Part shown: in pieces, positions 59,272-64,000 of the stretch
Position numbering within the stretch: position 1 is the stretch's first letter
Layout of the letters: every line of letters begins with the position of its first letter
Source of the DNA: Nocardia sp. SYP-A9097
GTDB lineage: Bacteria; Actinomycetota; Actinomycetes; Mycobacteriales; Mycobacteriaceae
DNA length: 64,000 nucleotides
Direction of reading: 5' to 3'
NCBI RefSeq assembly: GCF_009649815.1
Contig: NZ_WJIC01000026.1
Location: 40,366 to 104,365, forward strand
Notes under the pieces: model-generated
Database searches by the model: none
What the model was told of the DNA's origin: nothing
What the model saw: only the letters and a program-made list of their open reading frames with translations
Made by a program: the position numbers and the translations under genes

Positions 59272-60525
59272 TCAGAGACGTTCGATGGTTGGGCCGGGCG
59301 GTAACACCGCGCAGGCGTCGAAGACATGGCGGGCGGTCAGGATCAGCTCGTAGTCCAGGCACTGGTGTGCCACCAGCAGTGCGACGATCGCCGCCTCGGC
59401 GATGAGTTCTGTGCTCAGATCGAGGTGAACACCGGCCAAATGGGTGGCATAGGGGTCCATGACCTGCACCTGTGCACCCTGCTCGCGCAGCAGCTCCACC
59501 ACTTTCAGGGCGCTGGATTCACGAACGTCGGCGATATCGGGCTTGTAGGTCACTCCGATCACCAGCACCTGTCCGGATCGTTCCAACGCTGTGGGCCGTC
59601 GAAGCCGGGCCAGGATGCGTGCGGCGACGACGGCGGGTTGCTCCTGGTTGATTCGGGTCGCGGTCTCGATCAGCGAGGATTCGCGCCCGGCTTTGCGCAG
59701 CCGCCAGGACAGATACGCCGCATCCGCAGGCAAGCAATGCCCGCCCGCGCCGATACCCGGCTGAAATGCCATGTATCCGAACGGTTTTGTCGCCGCGAGT
59801 GCCAACGCGTCCCATATCGACACCCCCAGCGTGGGCGCGTCGCGGGCGAGTTCGTTGACAAAGGAGATGTTCAGCAGGCGAAAGCTGTTCTCCACCAGCT
59901 TGGTGAACTCGGCGGTGCGGATATTGGGGGCCAGCACCACCGTGTCAACCAGGCCCTGCCAGAACGCCGCTGTTGCATCGAGAGAGCGGGGATCGATCCC
60001 GGCGACGACTTTCGGGACGCGGGCGATAGCATCGAGTCCTGCTCCGGGGTTGACGCGTTCGGGGGAGTAGCCGAGGTGAAAGTCCTTGCCTGCCCGCAAT
60101 CCGGAGGATTGCAGGATCGGTTGGACGACCTCTTCGGTAGTGCCGGGGTAGGTGCTCGATTCCAATATCACCGTGCACCCGCGGCGCACATAGGTCGCGA
60201 GGGTTTTGCTGGCTGCGTCGATATAGCGCAGATCGGGCTGGTCATCGACGAGCGCGGTGGGAACAGCGATGAGCGCGATATCGAACTCCGCCAGATCATC
60301 GGGATCGCAGGTAGGAAGGTAGCGGCCACTGTCGAGCGCTTCGCGTACCCGTTCCGAAGACACATCGCTGACGTAGGAGTCGGCGGCCTTGAGCCGAAGT
60401 ACACGGTCGGGATCGGTGTCGAACCCGATGACGGTATGTCCGGCGCCCTGGGCCAGCATGGCGACTGGCAAGCCGACGAACCCCTGCCCCACAATTGCGA
60501 CGCGGACGGAACGATGAGTGTTCAC
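59272..60525 (-). CDS. nucleotide-sugar dehydrogenase (UDP-glucose/ManNAc DH family)
   Basis: 417 aa from the GTG at 60525, with AGGAG upstream. Oxidises a C6 hydroxyl of a nucleotide sugar to a uronate with NAD. It has the Rossmann motif VAIVGQGFVGLPVAMLAQ, ILESSTYPGTTEEVV, GYSPERVNPG, the catalytic cysteine in GAGGHCLPADA, and the C-terminal NAD-type domain with GVTYKPDIADVRESSALKV. It is the first gene of the operon and probably opens the pathway, giving the substrate for the UXS-like enzyme. It is divergent from the XRE-TPR gene. Confidence 0.92.
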   Translation of the reverse strand: MNTHRSVRVAIVGQGFVGLPVAMLAQGAGHTVIGFDTDPDRVLRLKAADSYVSDVSSERVREALDSGRYLPTCDPDDLAEFDIALIAVPTALVDDQPDLRYIDAASKTLATYVRRGCTVILESSTYPGTTEEVVQPILQSSGLRAGKDFHLGYSPERVNPGAGLDAIARVPKVVAGIDPRSLDATAAFWQGLVDTVVLAPNIRTAEFTKLVENSFRLLNISFVNELARDAPTLGVSIWDALALAATKPFGYMAFQPGIGAGGHCLPADAAYLSWRLRKAGRESSLIETATRINQEQPAVVAARILARLRRPTALERSGQVLVIGVTYKPDIADVRESSALKVVELLREQGAQVQVMDPYATHLAGVHLDLSTELIAEAAIVALLVAHQCLDYELILTARHVFDACAVLPPGPTIERL

Positions 60526-60761
60526 CAGAGCGACTCCTGCCCTTGAATGCGTGGTGGGCCGATCTAGTCGAGGCTGGTGCTGGAACCGGATCGGTGCTCT
60601 CACCATCGCCGGATCGATGGCGCGGCCCAATACCCAGCGGAGCTAACCCCAATGGGTATTGCTTTGGCAGGGTGAAGATGTCGCGATTGCGAGTACCGGT
60701 CGAGCACTGCGCATATGCTGTGCGCACGGAGTCGGGGGAGGCCGAAAACAAGGCGGCGACA
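60526..60761. promoter_or_regulatory. divergent promoter region of the sugar operon and XRE-TPR gene
   Basis: 236 bp between divergent starts. It contains a GCATATGC palindrome with TATGCT about 40 bp before the XRE-TPR ATG, a possible -10 for that gene. Nothing more specific was found. Confidence 0.4.
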
Positions 60762-62234
60762 ATGGGTGTTCGCGAACGAGTCTGTTACTCGTGTGGCGAG
60801 ATTGTGCCTGGTGAGATCAGTGGCGCGCTCTGTGGATCGTGTGCGCGCCGCGCCGGGTTCGCCCGCCCTCTTCCGACGGGGTTCTTCGAGCGTCCCGAGA
60901 TGTGCAAAGCCTTGCAGGACTACGACTTCGGGGCGATCTTCGTTGCCGTACGTGCCAGCACCGGGTTGTCCCAGATGCAGTTGGGTGCGCTGCTGGAGCT
61001 CAATCAGTCACGTGTGTCCGACGTCGAGCGTGGGCTGCGCCGACTGACCTCGGTGATGATCGCCGCCCGGATTGCGCGGGTCCTGGGCATTCCCGCACGG
61101 CTGCTGGGGTTCACGTCCGATTTGCCCGGTAGCCTGGCGAGCGAGGAGGTGGAGTGGGTGGAGCGACGCGATTTTCTCGTGCTGACCACCGCTGCCGTAC
61201 TCGGTGCAAGTCTTCGTCCGGAGTTGGAGCGGTTGGGGCATCGGCTGCCGGGGCAGTTCACACCGGTGATCCGCAAGCGCATCGGTAGCGCCGATATCCG
61301 CGCGGTCGAGGCGATCACCGATGGGTTCCGTCGCTCGGATCTGGCGTACGGTGCCGGGCTGTGCCACGCGGCGGCGTTGACCGAGCTGCATCAAATCTGT
61401 GCGCTTGAGAATGCCGACTGTAGCTCGGACATTCGTACCCGCATGTACATCGCGACTGCGGAGCTGGCGACCATGACCGCGTGGCTGGCCTACGACGCTG
61501 CCACCAGCGTAGAAGAGCACAATCACGCTCGCGCGCTGTGGATTTATGCGTTGCGAACCACCTACAAGGGTAAAGACCATCCCCGCAGCACTGATCTATC
61601 GGTGAGCATCCTGCTGGATATGGCGCACCAATCCCTGCATCTGAACCACCCCGAAGACGCACTACAGCTGACCCAGCTCGCCGCCTCAACCGCGAACAGT
61701 CGCCGGTATCCGGTCAACACCATCACGGCGGGATACACCTCGGCGGTGATGGCGTGGTGCTGGGCAGCACTCGGCGAGGCCGAACCAGCCCATCGCGCGC
61801 TTTCACAATCACAGGAGCTGTACGCGACCACCAACCTGGGCAACAACCCACCCTGGGCGTGGTTCGTCAATGATGCCGAAGTCGCAGCGCAACAAGGACA
61901 TTCGCTGTACCTACTCTCTCTCACCCAGCCTCGGTACGCGCAAGAGGCGGTCGAGCGACTCTCGTCCGCAGTACTGGCGCACACCGACGATCAGGCACGC
62001 AGCCGCGCTGTTGTCTTGCCGACCCTCGCTGGGGCGGCGTTCCAAACCGGGGACCTGCCCACCGCACTGCGGTATGGACGTCAAGCCATCAAGGCCGTCG
62101 CGGACGTGTCCTCTCAGCGCTGCTTTTCACGGCTCCAAGACCTGGGCGATTTGGCCGCTCGAACCTCCAACCGAAGTGAGGTTGTTGAGTTCAGGCACGA
62201 TATCCAGACTGTTCTCGCAGATTTGGCCGGCTGA
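60762..62234 (+). CDS. XRE-type regulator with zinc ribbon and TPR-like C-terminal part
   Basis: 490 aa from the ATG at 60762 (AAGGCGG upstream); longer starts are possible. Residues 8-27 carry a CYSC...CGSC zinc ribbon. The HTH is at ~50-110: VRASTGLSQMQLGALLELNQSRVSDVERGLRRLTSV, then ARVLGIPARLLGF. The rest (~150-480) is a helical solenoid with TPR-like pieces (LDMAHQSLHLNHPEDALQLTQLA, AAFQTGDLPTALRYGRQAIKAV). Such proteins often sit next to biosynthetic clusters; it is the likely local regulator of the divergent sugar operon. Confidence 0.88.
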   Translation: MGVRERVCYSCGEIVPGEISGALCGSCARRAGFARPLPTGFFERPEMCKALQDYDFGAIFVAVRASTGLSQMQLGALLELNQSRVSDVERGLRRLTSVMIAARIARVLGIPARLLGFTSDLPGSLASEEVEWVERRDFLVLTTAAVLGASLRPELERLGHRLPGQFTPVIRKRIGSADIRAVEAITDGFRRSDLAYGAGLCHAAALTELHQICALENADCSSDIRTRMYIATAELATMTAWLAYDAATSVEEHNHARALWIYALRTTYKGKDHPRSTDLSVSILLDMAHQSLHLNHPEDALQLTQLAASTANSRRYPVNTITAGYTSAVMAWCWAALGEAEPAHRALSQSQELYATTNLGNNPPWAWFVNDAEVAAQQGHSLYLLSLTQPRYAQEAVERLSSAVLAHTDDQARSRAVVLPTLAGAAFQTGDLPTALRYGRQAIKAVADVSSQRCFSRLQDLGDLAARTSNRSEVVEFRHDIQTVLADLAG

Positions 62235-62254
62235 GCGCACCGGGGAACGCTGCT

Positions 62255-63151
62255 GTGGCCACCGATTCCGTGCTCCCCGGAGCGACCGAACTGCGGGAAG
62301 TCTGCTCGCTACTGGGTATCGATAGCGGCAGCGCGCGGCTGCTACATCAACGTTCGAACGCGGTCTATCTGCTGCCGGATGATGAGCTGATCGTACGTAT
62401 GGCACCGAATACCGACGTCCGCCGCCGACGGGCGGAAACCTCGATCGCCGTCACTCGATGGCTTGACACGATCCGGACTGACATCGCGCTCGCGCCCACG
62501 CACGCACCGCAACCCGTCGTCACTGACATTGCGGTAGCGACCTTCTGGCCGTACTGTCCTACCCCAACGCAACCTGGTCCGGACGTGCTCGGCGAGCTTG
62601 TACAGCAGCTGCATGGTGTGCTCGTGCCGCCGTTCGCCATGCCGCGCTATCGTCCGCTGGCTCGACTGCGGGAAGCGCTCGCGATCGATGGCGCGCGACG
62701 CTCACCGGCACTCGATCCCGTTGAGCGAGCCTGGTTACTGGAGCGGTCCGAGTCAGTGGTCGCCGAGTTCACCGCGACCCGATTTCCGTTGGGGCACGGG
62801 TTGATCCATTCCGACGTGCATGCAGAAAATGTGATCCGCCAAGGCGCACAATGGAAGCTCATCGACTGGGACGGGTGCTGTGTAGGCCCACGCGAGCTGG
62901 ATCTGGTCGCGATGATTCCAGATCACTTTCATCAACCCGACAGCGAGCGGAAACGGTTCGCCGAGGCATATGGCCGTGACTTGTTGGACTGGGCCCAGTG
63001 GTCCATGTTGCAGGCGCTCATCGAACTGCACTCACTGGGCTCCTACATCCGCCGAGCACCATCAGCACCGATGGCGGACGCTGAACTGCACCGTCGGTTG
63101 CACTCGCTTAGGACTGGTAACCGATCGGTGGTCTGGAATGCCGTTTCTTGA
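62255..63151 (+). CDS. APH-family phosphotransferase (aminoglycoside kinase-like)
   Basis: 298 aa from the GTG at 62255, 20 bp after the regulator gene. A protein-kinase-like fold: N-lobe NAVYLLPDDELIVRMAP with the ATP lysine replaced by R/other, catalytic loop HGLIHSDVHAENVI (HxDxHxxN) and the metal motif LIDWDGCCVGPRELDL. Could phosphorylate a sugar or amino sugar in the local pathway, or confer self-resistance. The substrate is unknown. Confidence 0.85.
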   Translation: MATDSVLPGATELREVCSLLGIDSGSARLLHQRSNAVYLLPDDELIVRMAPNTDVRRRRAETSIAVTRWLDTIRTDIALAPTHAPQPVVTDIAVATFWPYCPTPTQPGPDVLGELVQQLHGVLVPPFAMPRYRPLARLREALAIDGARRSPALDPVERAWLLERSESVVAEFTATRFPLGHGLIHSDVHAENVIRQGAQWKLIDWDGCCVGPRELDLVAMIPDHFHQPDSERKRFAEAYGRDLLDWAQWSMLQALIELHSLGSYIRRAPSAPMADAELHRRLHSLRTGNRSVVWNAVS

Positions 63152-63548
63152 CCACCGGCCTCGTCACCGTGCACAGGGGCGAGCAACTCAAGAAAGTGCG
63201 GTTTCGGGTATTGGGCAGTGTCGGAACTTGCCGCCCGACTTGGTCACTCCGGTGTTCTCACGCCCCGCTACTTCTGCCAGTACAAGATCTTCGCGTGGGG
63301 AGGATGACAGCGGAATGGGCGGCGGCAACGACATCCTCACCGCCCTGGTGAATGCCACCCGCAAGATCGCGGCCGTGCTGAGCGCGGCCGGACTACCGTG
63401 AACCTCTGAAACACCAGGGTGGTGACACCCGAGTCGTCACCACCTCGGCCGGTCCGTCGGCGAGTGCATCCAATCCTGCCCGATGCCATCGACGATGCCA
63501 GGGCGGCCGGAGCGAATCGGGGCCAGTGAGCACGGCTAAGACCGTGTC
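63152..63548. other. 397-bp region with two tiny possible ORFs
   Basis: Between the kinase gene and the transposase. Two small frames look coding: 63218-63307 (29 aa, VSELAARLGHS, an HTH-like start, ending YKIFAWGG) and 63315-63401 (28 aa, MGGGNDILTALVNATRKIAA). GGGGAGGA precedes the second. They could be the remains of a gene broken by the insertion sequence. I would not call them genes without homologs. Confidence 0.35.
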
Positions 63549-63552
63549 TCAC
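63526..63552. terminator. hairpin at the edge of the insertion sequence
   Basis: GTGAGCACGG-6-CCGTGTCTCAC, a stem with one bulge, overlaps the transposase stop. It may be a terminator or part of the IS terminal repeat. Confidence 0.45.
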
Positions 63553-64000
63553 GTGGATGATTTCGTTCTCGCCTTCGCGAGCTTCTTGTAGCCGGTCAGT
63601 GTCGCAGCCAAGGTGAGAAATGCCAGGTAGTGGGTGGCTTTTCGGTCGTAGCGGATGTTGAGTCGGTGGTAGCCGGTCAGCCAGGAAATCGTTCGTTCGA
63701 TGACCCAGCGATGCCGGCCCAGGCGCTCGCTCGATTCGACACCCTTGCGGGCGATCCGGACACCGATCCCGCGATCACGGACCCATCGACGCAGTTCGGC
63801 GGTGTCGTATGCCTTGTCCGCGTGCAGTTTTCCCGGTTTGCGCCGCCGCGGACCGCGCCGCGACCGCACCGCAGGAATCGCCTTCACCAGCGGTCGCAAT
63901 GCGGCGGCATCGTTGGTGTTGGCCGCTGAAACTCCCACGGCCACAGGTATTCCCGCCGGGTCGGAGAGCACATGGATTTTGGAGCCGGATTTGCCGCGAT
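63549..64000 (-). mobile_element. IS5-family transposase, 3' part (5' end beyond the window)
   Basis: The last ~150 codons of a DDE transposase; the frame is open through position 64000. Motifs: SGSKIHVLSDPAGIPV, KLHADKAYDTAELRRWV (second Asp), IARKGVESSERLGRHRWVIERTISWLTGYHRLNIRYDR, in which the RWVIERT glutamate is the third catalytic residue. This C-terminal signature is typical of IS5/IS427-like elements in actinobacteria. It is apparently full-length at its 3' end. The other end, with the first Asp and the terminal repeat, is not visible. Confidence 0.88.

Noticed and set aside
53823..64000. Prophage or integrative element
   Set aside because: Only an integrase and an IS end are present; no structural phage, excision or conjugation genes and no visible att pair.
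1..64000. CRISPR array, rRNA or tRNA genes
   Set aside because: No regularly spaced direct repeats and no rRNA or complete tRNA pattern were seen on either strand.

Overview
The window is a high-GC, gene-dense stretch of an actinobacterial chromosome, most likely a mycolic-acid-containing genus such as Nocardia or a close relative. The reasons are the LigC/Prim-PolC repair pair, a ChoD-like cholesterol oxidase, F420-type luciferase-like and acyl-CoA enzymes, a DUF2599 lipoprotein, many TetR/HxlR/ArsR/MerR regulators, frequent GTG starts, leaderless promoters and ATGA-coupled genes. No rRNA, tRNA or CRISPR array was seen.

1-10.4 kb: catabolic and redox genes, each beside its own regulator. 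They are a zinc-ribbon SDR (cut by the left edge), acyl-CoA dehydrogenase/TetR, a saccharopine-dehydrogenase-like reductase, AraC, a divergent quinone oxidoreductase/HxlR pair and an F420-type LLM oxidoreductase. Next come a WYL regulator and an epoxide-hydrolase-like gene that both lack their 5' ends, as if a deletion had removed the shared intergenic region.

10.4-20.7 kb: a minus-strand block runs NfeD-like, SPFH protein, cold-shock protein, LigC ligase, Prim-PolC. After an MFS exporter comes an operon of mgtC, a double-domain ABC permease and an ABC ATPase. It is headed by a clear M-box magnesium riboswitch and a 29-codon proline-rich leader ORF with a near-perfect Shine-Dalgarno sequence. 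This makes the ABC transporter a candidate for a Mg2+-linked function.

20.7-28.3 kb: a DinB-like protein, an ArsR-SRPBCC fusion, two alpha/beta hydrolases, a TetR gene with a triple half-site operator, a small secreted protein and a Na+/H+ antiporter with a C-terminal zinc finger.

28.4-33.8 kb: four genes joined by 4-bp ATGA overlaps encode a group-II cysteine-desulfurase-like enzyme, a protein of unknown function with a C-terminal heavy-metal-associated domain, a fold-III PLP decarboxylase, and a cysteine-synthase-like enzyme fused to rhodanese. It looks like an uncharacterised sulfur- and metal-linked small-molecule pathway.

33.9-47.5 kb: a DUF2599 lipoprotein, a degenerate HAD protein, a papain-like protease with lectin-like repeats coupled to its own chagasin-type inhibitor, a possible toxin-antitoxin pair, ChoD with a divergent MerR, two secreted GH1 enzymes, an HTH protein with a Pro/Met tail, a lipoprotein, and helR preceded by a rifamycin-associated element.

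47.5-55.4 kb: an accessory island with an EACC1-like protein, an NBR1-Ig-like protein, a nucleotidyltransferase-like protein, a small membrane protein, an HTH-STAND NTPase coupled to a TPR protein, and a tyrosine recombinase next to a truncated methyltransferase. It has the character of a biological-conflict or signalling locus.

55.4-64 kb: an operon for a modified nucleotide sugar (sugar dehydrogenase, UXS-like epimerase, a MoaD/ThiS-like carrier ending in GG, an FGE/EgtB-like protein, a second epimerase and a PIG-L deacetylase). It faces an XRE-TPR regulator and an APH-like kinase, and the window ends inside an IS5-type transposase.
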